Part shown: one piece after another, positions 46,751 to 54,938 of the stretch | How positions within the stretch are numbered: the first letter of the stretch is position 1 | Layout: each line of letters opens with the position of its first letter | Assembly (NCBI RefSeq): GCF_025854375.1 | Contig: NZ_CP107575.1 | Span: 1-64,000, forward strand | Origin: Glutamicibacter sp. JL.03c | GTDB lineage: Bacteria > Actinomycetota > Actinomycetes > Actinomycetales > Micrococcaceae | Direction of reading: 5' to 3' | Length of the DNA: 64,000 nucleotides | The notes under the pieces: model-generated | Databases searched by the model: none | Seen by the model: only the letters and a program-made list of their open reading frames with translations | What the model was told of the DNA's origin: nothing | Translations under genes and position numbers: made by a program

Positions 46751-48871
46751 CTAATGGTGGGAACCGAATTCTTGGAAGAGCGCCGACACTGCGGAGCGAT
46801 CCCAGTGGCCATCAGCCACCAGCACCCGCACACGACGGGTCAATGCGGCTCCGGGATCCAAGACGACCGGGGCATCCCATGCCAGCGAGCTTCCCACACC
46901 CGGATAGCCGGAACTGCGGACGAACCATGGGTCACTGTCGCCACTGCAGAAAATGAGGGTCGCCGCGCCGTGGCCGGTGCTTCGTTGCGCCAAGCTGACA
47001 GCTTCCGAGGCGAAGTCGGAGCTGAATGCCATCCATGGGCTGCGGGAGCCGTGGACTTGTTCCTCACCCAAGAGGGTGTCGGTGAATATCCGCGTGTTTT
47101 CGGCTTTGGGCAGTCTCCAGAAGAATCCGCCATAACCGCCGTTGACCCGTCCGTTGGATCCTGGGGAGCCGATGGATACGTATTCTTCCCGTGCCCGCAG
47201 GCTGAAAGCGAAATCCATGATCCAGCCTGTTGCCGAGGTGGGCTGGTGGGTGAAGGCGGTGAAATCAATGGTGCGGTGCTCGTCCAGCAGCACCCGCTGC
47301 TGATGTCCGACCCACTCCAGTTCGGAACGCACTGAACTTCCGTTCGGGGCAAAGGAATTGGCCACTGTGCGGATGTGCCCGTGGTCTTGGCGCCATACAT
47401 ACCGCGAGTCGGCACGGGTGTAGGTCCTCCCGCCCCAGAAGTTGTTTCCATTCACGTCCTGCAGGGCCACCGAGACCCCAAGATGCCATGTGTGGTCCAG
47501 CGGCTGCTGGTCGCTGACGTGCACGCCGCCCATGGTGGTCAGTTGATCCAAGAAGGGTCGCGGCGAGTTCGTGATGGAAATATCCTGGCCCGTGCGCAGC
47601 CTCGCGATGACTTGTTTTTGGGCGTTGGACGGATTCTCCAATGCGAATGTTCCGCTGGTCTCCGGTTCGCTGGCCCACGGTGCGCCAAGCGAGGAAAAAT
47701 CGGACTGCGCGGCCACGGAACGGTTGATGAAATGCTCGATATCGGGGATGACCGGATGGAACTGATCGCCGCGGTCGGTGGAGATCACGTAGTCCGCCGG
47801 AATATCCATGGGCTCGGCACCGGTGCGGATCTGTTCCAGGACCCGCATGAACGCGCCGGCCGATTCCAGCGAGCTCAGCAGCTCGGGCGCGCGACCGGCA
47901 CGGACGTCTACGAGATTCTCCAGCAGGTTCACGCGACCGAAGACCTGGGATGACTCGGGCTTGCCGAATTCTGGATTGGGGCGGATCACCAATTCATCGC
48001 GCGTGTAGTACAAGATGGCCGAGCCCTCGGTCCCATAGATGGTGATCCACGGATCCTGCTGATCGGCCGCGCAAACGGTCAAGGCCGCGGTGACCGGGAT
48101 GCCGCTGTTTGTCTGCATCCTCACCACGGACGTATCGTCGGCCTCGATTCGATGAGCATGGTACAAATCCGTGGCTACCGAGAGAATATCACCAGCACGC
48201 TGGGCACCGGCGATCCGCAGTGCGCTGGCAACCGCATGGGCCAGCGGGTTGGTGACCACGCCGTCGGCGATATCCACGCCGTTGAGCTGGCGATGGCCCG
48301 CCCATGGAGATCGGTTGTAGTAGCCCGTGGTGCGCAGCCAGTTTCCGCTGGCACCGACCGCTCGTAGCGCCCCGATGGGAGAGTTCTCAGCGCCCTCTTC
48401 AAAGAACCCGGCCACCGCTGTCAGAGCCAGCGACCCCAGGGCCTGGAACCCAACCTGGACGTTAACGCCAGCTGCCTGGGCGGCACTGAGCAGGGTCTCG
48501 TATTGCTCCAGCGTGGCCGTTGGCGGCTTTTCCAGATACAGGTCCGCGCCGGTATCCAGAGCTTTCATGGCCAAATCGGCGTGGGTGCTGATCGGGGTCG
48601 AAATGATGATGATATCCGGTTTCAGCCCGGATTCGAGGAACTCATCGAGGGTGGTGAATATTCGCGTGTTGTCCCCGGGAACCAGGCTGCCCGGATCTTC
48701 AGGATCGATGCCGGCGAGGAAACTGATCTTGTCCTCGCTGGCCAAGCGCTGGATGTTGCTCAGATGCTGGCGTCCGAAGCCATTGAGGCCAACCAGCACC
48801 ACCGTTGGCGCTGATGACGGCGCAACGGAACTGTCGTCTTTGGCAGTCGCTGCGGTGGATTGCTGGTTCAT
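46751..48871 (-). CDS. Gfo/Idh oxidoreductase fused to PmoA-like (DUF6807) domain
   Basis: The 706-residue protein has an N-terminal Gfo/Idh domain (about 20-370) with VGLNGFGRQHLSNI and LYLEKPPTATLEQYE, including the EKP motif. The C-terminal domain (about 420-706) has GGVHVSDQQPLDHTWHLGVS, WGGRTYTR and FAFSLRAREEYVSIGSP, matching the PmoA/DUF6807 family. DUF6807 domains are often found near sugar catabolic genes and their activity is not established. One polypeptide may carry two consecutive steps. It lies 30 bases after the TIM-barrel gene. Confidence 0.85.
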   Translation of the reverse strand: MNQQSTAATAKDDSSVAPSSAPTVVLVGLNGFGRQHLSNIQRLASEDKISFLAGIDPEDPGSLVPGDNTRIFTTLDEFLESGLKPDIIIISTPISTHADLAMKALDTGADLYLEKPPTATLEQYETLLSAAQAAGVNVQVGFQALGSLALTAVAGFFEEGAENSPIGALRAVGASGNWLRTTGYYNRSPWAGHRQLNGVDIADGVVTNPLAHAVASALRIAGAQRAGDILSVATDLYHAHRIEADDTSVVRMQTNSGIPVTAALTVCAADQQDPWITIYGTEGSAILYYTRDELVIRPNPEFGKPESSQVFGRVNLLENLVDVRAGRAPELLSSLESAGAFMRVLEQIRTGAEPMDIPADYVISTDRGDQFHPVIPDIEHFINRSVAAQSDFSSLGAPWASEPETSGTFALENPSNAQKQVIARLRTGQDISITNSPRPFLDQLTTMGGVHVSDQQPLDHTWHLGVSVALQDVNGNNFWGGRTYTRADSRYVWRQDHGHIRTVANSFAPNGSSVRSELEWVGHQQRVLLDEHRTIDFTAFTHQPTSATGWIMDFAFSLRAREEYVSIGSPGSNGRVNGGYGGFFWRLPKAENTRIFTDTLLGEEQVHGSRSPWMAFSSDFASEAVSLAQRSTGHGAATLIFCSGDSDPWFVRSSGYPGVGSSLAWDAPVVLDPGAALTRRVRVLVADGHWDRSAVSALFQEFGSHH

Positions 48872-48901
48872 AGTGCCCTTCTTGGAATCGTTGAAGTCAG
48901 A

Positions 48902-49810
48902 TCAGTTTATTGCGCTCGCCGGCTGGATGCCCGCAGCTTGTTCAAGATGAGGCAAAACAAGCGACTGATAACGCTCAGACATGGCCGCCAAGGTCAGATC
49001 GGCATCCTGGCTATTGATCTCGTCGTTAAAGATCTCGACTTCCACCGGGCCTCGATAACCGGCCTTCGCCACCCAGCGGGAGATGGAAGTGAAATCAATA
49101 TGCCCGTCGCCCATCATGCCGCGCGATTGCAGGGCGTTGCTGGCAATGGGCAGATTGAAATCGCAGATTTGGTAACTGGCCAATCGGCGCTCATGCCCGG
49201 CTCGCTGGATCTGCTGCTGCAACTGCGGGTCCCAGAAGACGTGGAAGGTATCGACAACAACACCGACGGCTTCGGAAGGGTGCGCGGTGGCCAAATCCAG
49301 GGCTTGGCCCAAGGTCGAGAGCACCGCCCGGTCAGCGGCATACATGGGGTGCAGCGCTTCGAGAACCAGGCAAACCCCATGATCCAACGCAACAGGCACC
49401 AGCTGGTCCAGTGCACGCGCGACTCGGTCGCGAGCTCCGACGATGTCCTTATCCTGCGGATCTCCGGTGCCTCCGAGAACGTGCGCGGCTGACGGCAATC
49501 CGCCGACGACCATGATCAGATTTCCTGCCCCGATGGTGGCCGCTTCCTCGATGGCATTCCTATTGGAATCGAAAGCATCCTTCTGCGCCTCTTTGGAAGT
49601 TGCCGTCAGGAATCCGCCACGGCACAGGGTGCTTGCCTGCAGTCCGCCTTCCTTGATGATGTCCGCTGCGCGTTGCGCCCCTCCCGCTTCTTCGAGCAAG
49701 TGGCGCCAAGGGCCGATATGGGTCAATTCAGCGCGGGCTGCCGCTTCGACCGCCTCGTGCAGGTTGAGGTGGGGGGTGGTGCCGGTGTTCAGTGATAATT
49801 CGAAGCTCAT
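48902..49810 (-). CDS. Sugar phosphate isomerase/epimerase (xylose isomerase-like TIM barrel)
   Basis: The 302-residue protein has the AP-endonuclease-2/xylose-isomerase-like barrel. Metal ligands are visible as Glu in LVLEALHPMY, Asp in VVVDTFHVFW, Asp/His in MMGDGHIDF and Glu in GPVEVEIFND. Members interconvert keto sugars, inosose or 3-keto sugars. It overlaps the DUF993 gene by 4 bases. With two or more Gfo/Idh dehydrogenases beside it, it may act on an oxidised sugar. Confidence 0.9.
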   Translation of the reverse strand: MSFELSLNTGTTPHLNLHEAVEAAARAELTHIGPWRHLLEEAGGAQRAADIIKEGGLQASTLCRGGFLTATSKEAQKDAFDSNRNAIEEAATIGAGNLIMVVGGLPSAAHVLGGTGDPQDKDIVGARDRVARALDQLVPVALDHGVCLVLEALHPMYAADRAVLSTLGQALDLATAHPSEAVGVVVDTFHVFWDPQLQQQIQRAGHERRLASYQICDFNLPIASNALQSRGMMGDGHIDFTSISRWVAKAGYRGPVEVEIFNDEINSQDADLTLAAMSERYQSLVLPHLEQAAGIQPASAIN

Positions 49811-51060
49811 GACACTCCTGTCAGTGATCGGTTGGCTGCCTTGATTCCATAGACCGCAAGGAGCTGTTCCATGCGCTCAGCGGCCAAGCCCGGGTTCAAG
49901 ATCAAACCGGCGGAATCCGCCAGAATAAAGGTTCGGATCAGGTGGGGCAGCGAGCGCCCAGCGTGCAGCCCGCCCACCATCTGGAAGCCGCTTTGATGGC
50001 CGTTTAGCCAGGAAAGGAAGGCGATACCCGTCTTGTAGTAGAAGGTCGGGGCACTGAAGATATGCAGTCCCAGCTCCCGGGTAGAGTCCAAGATGGCCCG
50101 TCCCCGCACCGAATCCGCGGCATCGAACGCCTGCAGCGCTGTCGAGGCGGCGGGGTAGATGGCGGCGAATATTCCCAGCAGGGCATCTGAATGAAGTTCG
50201 CCGTCACCGTCGATGAGCTCGGGGTAGTTGAAGTCGTCTCCGGTGTAGAGCCTGATCCCTGAGGGAAGGGCCGAGCGGAGTTGTTTCTCATGCTCTGCGT
50301 TGAGCAGGGAAACTTTCACCCCGTCGATCTTCTGCGAGTACTTTTCCAAGATGGACCGGAATACCGAGGTCGCTTCGGAAAGATCGGTGGTTCCCCAATA
50401 GCCGGCAAGCTGCGGATCAAACATCTCGCCCAGCCAGTGCAGGATCACCGGTTGCTGGGCTGCTTCCAGCAGGTCGCCGTAAACCTGGAGGTAATCCTCG
50501 GGAGTCCGCGCGGCCTTGGCCAACGCGCGCGAGCACATCAGGATGGACTTCGCGCCGGAGGCCTCGACAAGGCGCAGCATTTCCAGATAGGCGTCAGCGA
50601 CTTTCTGCAGCTGGCCCGGTTCAACGGATTCGATGGTGAGCTGGTCGGTTCCCACGCCGCAGGCGACAATATCGCGCACCGTCATCCCGGTGAGCGCGGG
50701 GTAGCGGTTTTCCGAGATGACAGCTGCCGCCTCTTGAGCAGAGCGGTTGATGAGTTCGCAGGTCGCAGGGTAATCCAGGCCCATGCCGCGCTGCGCGGTG
50801 TCCATGGCATCGGCGACGCCGAGGCCGTAGGACCAGAGCTCGTGGCGATAGGCCATAGTGGCCTCCCAGTCGATCACCGCTGGCGCGCCGGGAGTATTGT
50901 CCGCCCCCATTTGAGGAATCACGTGGGCCGCGGCATAAACCTTGCGCGAGGTGATCGGCGAGGCGGGGCGGTGGAAGTCTCCGGGACCCTGCAACCGATA
51001 AGTGAAGGACTGGCCGTGCTCGTCGATCAGGGTTAGTTCCGGGAAATTGTTCTCGCTCAT
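49807..51060 (-). CDS. DUF993 family protein (DHDPS-like TIM barrel)
   Basis: The 417-residue protein opens MSENNFPELTLIDEHGQSF and includes RKVYAAAHVIPQMGADN, DWEATMAYRHELWSYGLGVA and VILHWLGEMFDPQL. These are typical of DUF993, related to dihydrodipicolinate synthase-like aldolases. The lysine in KIDGVKVSLL is a candidate Schiff-base residue. Function is not established. The frame extends upstream, but the ATG at 51060 is in the 4-base overlap with the Gfo/Idh stop. Confidence 0.87.
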   Translation of the reverse strand: MSENNFPELTLIDEHGQSFTYRLQGPGDFHRPASPITSRKVYAAAHVIPQMGADNTPGAPAVIDWEATMAYRHELWSYGLGVADAMDTAQRGMGLDYPATCELINRSAQEAAAVISENRYPALTGMTVRDIVACGVGTDQLTIESVEPGQLQKVADAYLEMLRLVEASGAKSILMCSRALAKAARTPEDYLQVYGDLLEAAQQPVILHWLGEMFDPQLAGYWGTTDLSEATSVFRSILEKYSQKIDGVKVSLLNAEHEKQLRSALPSGIRLYTGDDFNYPELIDGDGELHSDALLGIFAAIYPAASTALQAFDAADSVRGRAILDSTRELGLHIFSAPTFYYKTGIAFLSWLNGHQSGFQMVGGLHAGRSLPHLIRTFILADSAGLILNPGLAAERMEQLLAVYGIKAANRSLTGVS

Positions 51061-52223
51061 AGCGTGATCTCCGGGATGTCCAAGGTCCGGCGCTCTGCTG
51101 CGGACTGCAAGCCCAGGGACGCCAACTGCACGCCGCGCGCTGCCGAGAGCAGGCCGTACTTGTGTTCGTGTCCGGCGGCGACGTCTGCGAGGAAGTCTTC
51201 CCACTGCAGCTTGAAGCCGTTATCCAAATCCGCGTTGGCTGGAACTTCCAGCCACTGATCGCGGAAGGATTCGGTAACCGGCAGGTCAGGGTTCCAGACC
51301 GGCTTCGGGGTGTGGGCGCGTTGCTGGGCGACGCACTTGTTCAGGCCTGCAACGGCTGAGCCGTGGGTGCCATCGATCTGGAACTCGACCAGTTCGTCGC
51401 GGTACACGCGCACCGCCCAGGAGGAGTTGATCTGTGCGATCACCGGATCGCCTGAGGGGGTTTCGAGTTCGAAAATGCCGTAGGCCGCATCGTCTGCGGT
51501 AGCTTCATATGGTTTGCCCTGTTCATCCCAGCGGGTCGGGATGTGGGTGGCGGTTGTCGAGGTGACGCTCTTGACCTTGCCGATGATTCCTTCCAGAACG
51601 TAGTTCCAGTGGCAGTACATGTCGGTGGTCATCGAGCCGCCGTCGGCTAACCGGTAATTCCACGATGGGCGCTGTGCCTCCTGGATTTCGCCTTCGAAGA
51701 CCCAGTAGCCGAATTCTCCGCGCAGGGAGAGGATTCTTCCGAAAAAGCCTTCGTCGACGAGGCGGCGCAGCTTCACGAGTCCGGGCAGGTAGAGCTTGTC
51801 GTGCACGACGCCAGCGGTGATGCCCTTGGTTTTGGCCTGCCGGGCCAAGTCGATGGCATCGGTCAGTGTTTCAGCGGTCGGCTTTTCGGTGAAGATGTGC
51901 TTGCCGGCGGCGATGGCCTTGGACAGGGTGTCGTACCGCAGCGAAGTCATCGAGGCATCGAAAATGATGTCGATGCTCGGGTCGTCGATCAGCGAATCGA
52001 GGTCTGTGCTGTAGTGCTCTACCTGGTGCTTTTGCGCGAGCTCGCGCAATTTATCTTCATTGCGGCCGACAAGAATCGGCTCAACGGTGAGCTTGGTGCC
52101 GTCAGCCAGGGTGATGCCGCCCTGATCGCGGATGGGCAGGATCGAACGCAGCAGGTGTTGCCGATAGCCCATGCGGCCGGTAATGCCGTTCATGGCAATT
52201 CGGAGAACTTTGGTATTTGTCAC
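51057..52223 (-). CDS. Gfo/Idh/MocA family oxidoreductase
   Basis: The 388-residue dehydrogenase is the first gene of the minus-strand operon. It opens VLRIAMNGITGRMGYRQHLL, and has IFTEKPTAETL with the EKP motif and WNYRLADGGSMTTDMYCHW with a conserved His. The sugar substrate is unknown. The open frame extends 28 codons upstream, but GTG 52223 has GAGGAG 7 bases before it, and the upstream codons overlap the operator. It overlaps DUF993 by 4 bases. Confidence 0.92.
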   Translation of the reverse strand: MTNTKVLRIAMNGITGRMGYRQHLLRSILPIRDQGGITLADGTKLTVEPILVGRNEDKLRELAQKHQVEHYSTDLDSLIDDPSIDIIFDASMTSLRYDTLSKAIAAGKHIFTEKPTAETLTDAIDLARQAKTKGITAGVVHDKLYLPGLVKLRRLVDEGFFGRILSLRGEFGYWVFEGEIQEAQRPSWNYRLADGGSMTTDMYCHWNYVLEGIIGKVKSVTSTTATHIPTRWDEQGKPYEATADDAAYGIFELETPSGDPVIAQINSSWAVRVYRDELVEFQIDGTHGSAVAGLNKCVAQQRAHTPKPVWNPDLPVTESFRDQWLEVPANADLDNGFKLQWEDFLADVAAGHEHKYGLLSAARGVQLASLGLQSAAERRTLDIPEITL

Positions 52224-52264
52224 GAGAGACTCCTCGGCTGAAGTGAGAGAGGGAAATATTCTTG

Positions 52265-52307
52265 GGAATGCGCTTTCCACGATAGTGATGCAGAATTGGG
52301 GTGTCAA
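52265..52307 (-). promoter_or_regulatory. Promoter and LacI operator of the dehydrogenase-DUF993 operon
   Basis: On the minus strand TTGACA (52302-52307) is a perfect -35, followed 17 bases later by TATCGT (52279-52284) as -10. GGAATGCGCTTTCC (52265-52278), a palindrome with one central mismatch, starts right after the -10. A repressor there would block initiation. The gap is shared with the divergent lacI gene, which suggests autoregulation. Confidence 0.8.
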
Positions 52308-52367
52308 CCATCACGGGGATTGAAAGATAAGCTTGTCCCAGCTTGTAGTGGACGAAAAGGATTTCAG

Positions 52368-53390
52368 ATGGCTATTCGACTAACTGACGTCGCTAATGAA
52401 GCCGGAGTTTCATTGGCTACTGCCTCGCGTGTGCTCAACGGTTCCGCACGTAAACCAGCGGCCGAGATCTCCGATAAGGTCCGCGCGGCTGCGGAAAAAC
52501 TCGGATACTTTCCCAACGCGCAAGCGCAAGCGCTTGCCCGTGCATCGACTAAGCTCATTGGCCTTGTCGTCCGCGATATCGCCGACCCCTACTTCTCCAC
52601 GATTGCGCGCGGTGTCCAGCGTGGCCTGGGAGATAGCGGTACCCAGTTGCTCTTGGCCAGCACCGATTCCGAGCCGGAGCGGGAAATCGAGGCCGTCAGG
52701 GCCTTCATGTCGCAGCGGACAGATGCCATCATCTTGTCCGGCTCACGTGGTCAATCTGAAGATGACGGGCTGCTCAAGCTGATTGAGAACTACCAGGAGA
52801 ATGGCGGGCAGGTGGTTGTTATTGGCCAGCCGCTAGCCAGTACCGGCGGTATCCAGGTGGATAACGAAACCACCTCCGAGAATCTGGCCGGAGATCTGAT
52901 CCGTGCAGGTCATCGCAAGTTTATTGTGCTGGCAGGCGATGAAAATCTGCTGACTTCCCGCCATCGCGCCCAAGGCTTTCTCTCGAAGCTCAAGCGCACC
53001 GGTCTTGCCGCCGTCGAGGTTGTCCATGGGGCGTTTTCCCGGGAAGGTGCCTACATGGCCATGAGCGACTACCTCCAGGCGCGAAAGCCCGAAGGGGCGG
53101 GCCAGCAAGTATGCGTCTTCTGCGTATCCGATGTCATGGCCCTGGGTGCGATTCGCGCCATTAGGGAAAGCGGGTTGCGTGTACCCGAAGATATCGCTGT
53201 GGTGGGCTTTGACGATATTCCAACACTTGAGGACGTCACGCCTTCGGTTAGTACCGCTCGCCTTCCGCTGGAGGAAATCGGCCGCTGGGCTGGAGAAATG
53301 GTGCTCAGCCATGGTGATGCGCGCAAAATGGTGGTTACTGGCACCACTGTGCTGCGCGAATCGTCGCGATTGCGCGATGGGAATCGGTAG
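52368..53390 (+). CDS. LacI family transcriptional regulator of the carbohydrate locus
   Basis: The 340-residue protein has the LacI helix-turn-helix at residues 4-23 (RLTDVANEAGVSLATASRVL), a hinge helix and an effector domain with IGLVVRDIADPYFSTIARGV. The open frame extends upstream, but the ATG at 52368 gives the canonical N-terminus. It is divergent from the dehydrogenase operon and precedes the solute-binding protein gene. Three similar palindromes in the locus are its likely operators; a sugar or sugar derivative is the expected inducer. Confidence 0.92.
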   Translation: MAIRLTDVANEAGVSLATASRVLNGSARKPAAEISDKVRAAAEKLGYFPNAQAQALARASTKLIGLVVRDIADPYFSTIARGVQRGLGDSGTQLLLASTDSEPEREIEAVRAFMSQRTDAIILSGSRGQSEDDGLLKLIENYQENGGQVVVIGQPLASTGGIQVDNETTSENLAGDLIRAGHRKFIVLAGDENLLTSRHRAQGFLSKLKRTGLAAVEVVHGAFSREGAYMAMSDYLQARKPEGAGQQVCVFCVSDVMALGAIRAIRESGLRVPEDIAVVGFDDIPTLEDVTPSVSTARLPLEEIGRWAGEMVLSHGDARKMVVTGTTVLRESSRLRDGNR

Positions 53391-53446
53391 GACCTAGCGT
53401 GCGCGATGCCATGGCCAAAAGTTATTGACCTATTCAACTTTGCCTC

Positions 53447-53497
53447 TTGACTCGTGACTGGGGTCACAATTAGATTGTTTGGGAAGCGCTTTCCAAA
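53447..53497 (+). promoter_or_regulatory. Promoter and LacI operator of the solute-binding protein gene
   Basis: TTGACT (53447-53452) and TAGATT (53471-53476) are separated by 18 bases and form a good sigma-A type promoter. TTTGGGAAGCGCTTTCCAAA (53478-53497) begins one base after the -10 and covers the expected start site. It is a 20-bp palindrome with a single mismatched pair, the best of the three related operators. Confidence 0.85.
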
Positions 53498-53561
53498 AGA
53501 CTGAAAATCACGGCCAATTGTTGAAGCCTCGCACTCACCGGCCCACTCAAGGAGGAGACCC

Positions 53562-54878
53562 ATGGACCAGCAGGACATCTCAAGAAACAATCGAAAGAAG
53601 TTCGGTGCACGCCTGAGCAAGTCCGTAGCCATTGCCGCGGTTGCTGCCCTCGCGTTGACCGGTTGCGGAGGCAGCGGCGGCGCTGAGAGCGCCGACGGGA
53701 AGACCGTACTCCGGTTTTCATGGTGGGGTTCCGATTCGCGAGCCCAAGCCACCAACAAGATCATCGAAGCCTTTGAAGCCGAGAACCCGGACATCGACGT
53801 ACAGGGCGAGTACTCGGACTGGAGCGGGTACTGGGACAAGCTGGCTACCCAGGTTGCCTCCAATGATGCTCCCGATGTCATCCAGATGGACGACAAGTAC
53901 CTGCGTGAATATGCGGACCGCGGAGCGTTGCTCGATCTGACCGGCGTGGATGTCTCCAAGTTTGAAGAGGTATCCATCCAGAACGGCACCACCGATGACG
54001 GCCTGGTCGGAATCACCACGGGCATCAATTCCTTCACGCTGACTGCCAACCCGAAAGTCCTCGAGGAAGCCGGGCTGAAAATTCCCGATGACAAGACCTG
54101 GACCTGGGATGACTACCGGAAGATCACCGAAACCGTGAGCGAGAAGCTCGACGGCAAATACGGCGCCGAAGCCCCGAATGAACCTGCAGGCCTGCAGACC
54201 TGGCTACGTCAGGACGGCAAGCACCTGACCGGCAGCGACGGCGCCCTCGGGTTCACCGTCGAAGACCTCACCGGGTACTTCCAGCACCACCGGGACCTGC
54301 TCAGCGGCGGGTCATACCCTAAGGCTTCGGTGCTGGCAGAAAACCAGAACGCCGGACCAGACCGCTCGATGACCGGCACCGGAACCGCAGCCTTCGGCAT
54401 GTGGTGGAGCAACCAGCTCGGTGGCCTGTCGGCAGCCGTAGGATCTGATCTGGTTCCATTGCGCTTGCCAAGCAGCACCGGCAAGGCGCAGGACAATGGG
54501 CTGTGGTACAAATCTTCGATGATGATGTCCGGCTACGGCCGTACCAAGCACCCGGATGAGGTCAAGAAATTCATTGATTTCATGGTCAATTCGCAAGAGG
54601 CCGGCGCGCTGAACAAGATGGACCGCGGGTTGCCCGCCAACCTCGATGTCCGCAAGAGCGTCGTCGCCGACCTTGACTCGATTGAAACCGCCTCGGCAGA
54701 ATTCGTCACCAGCCTGGAACCGGAGCTGCAAGGAACTGAACCTATTCCGCCCATGGGATTCAGCGCCGTCCAGGACATCCTATACCGCTACGAAATGGAA
54801 GTCTTCTTTGACCGCCAGAGCGTGGCAGATGCCGCGCAGAACGCCTTCAAGGAAATCGAAACCGCTGTAGCGCAGTAG
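53562..54878 (+). CDS. Extracellular solute-binding lipoprotein (CUT1 sugar ABC transporter)
   Basis: The 438-residue protein has a lipoprotein signal with basic residues, a hydrophobic core and lipobox LTGC (Cys35), so it is anchored outside the membrane. The mature part opens LRFSWWGSDSRAQATNKIIEAF, a family 1 sugar-binding protein start. It probably feeds the two permeases encoded at 41.3-43.2 kb, under the same type of operator, although it is about 10 kb away from them. GGAGGAG precedes the ATG. Its ligand is unknown. Confidence 0.92.
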   Translation: MDQQDISRNNRKKFGARLSKSVAIAAVAALALTGCGGSGGAESADGKTVLRFSWWGSDSRAQATNKIIEAFEAENPDIDVQGEYSDWSGYWDKLATQVASNDAPDVIQMDDKYLREYADRGALLDLTGVDVSKFEEVSIQNGTTDDGLVGITTGINSFTLTANPKVLEEAGLKIPDDKTWTWDDYRKITETVSEKLDGKYGAEAPNEPAGLQTWLRQDGKHLTGSDGALGFTVEDLTGYFQHHRDLLSGGSYPKASVLAENQNAGPDRSMTGTGTAAFGMWWSNQLGGLSAAVGSDLVPLRLPSSTGKAQDNGLWYKSSMMMSGYGRTKHPDEVKKFIDFMVNSQEAGALNKMDRGLPANLDVRKSVVADLDSIETASAEFVTSLEPELQGTEPIPPMGFSAVQDILYRYEMEVFFDRQSVADAAQNAFKEIETAVAQ

Positions 54879-54890
54879 TCCATGCAAACT

Positions 54891-54932
54891 GAGGGACCCA
54901 GTTCATTCATTGAACTGGGTCCCTCGAATTTT
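54891..54932. terminator. Terminator after solute-binding protein gene
   Basis: GAGGGACCCAGTTCA (54891-54905) pairs perfectly with TGAACTGGGTCCCTC (54911-54925), followed by GAATTTT. It lies between two convergent genes. Confidence 0.92.
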
Positions 54933-54938
54933 CTACAG

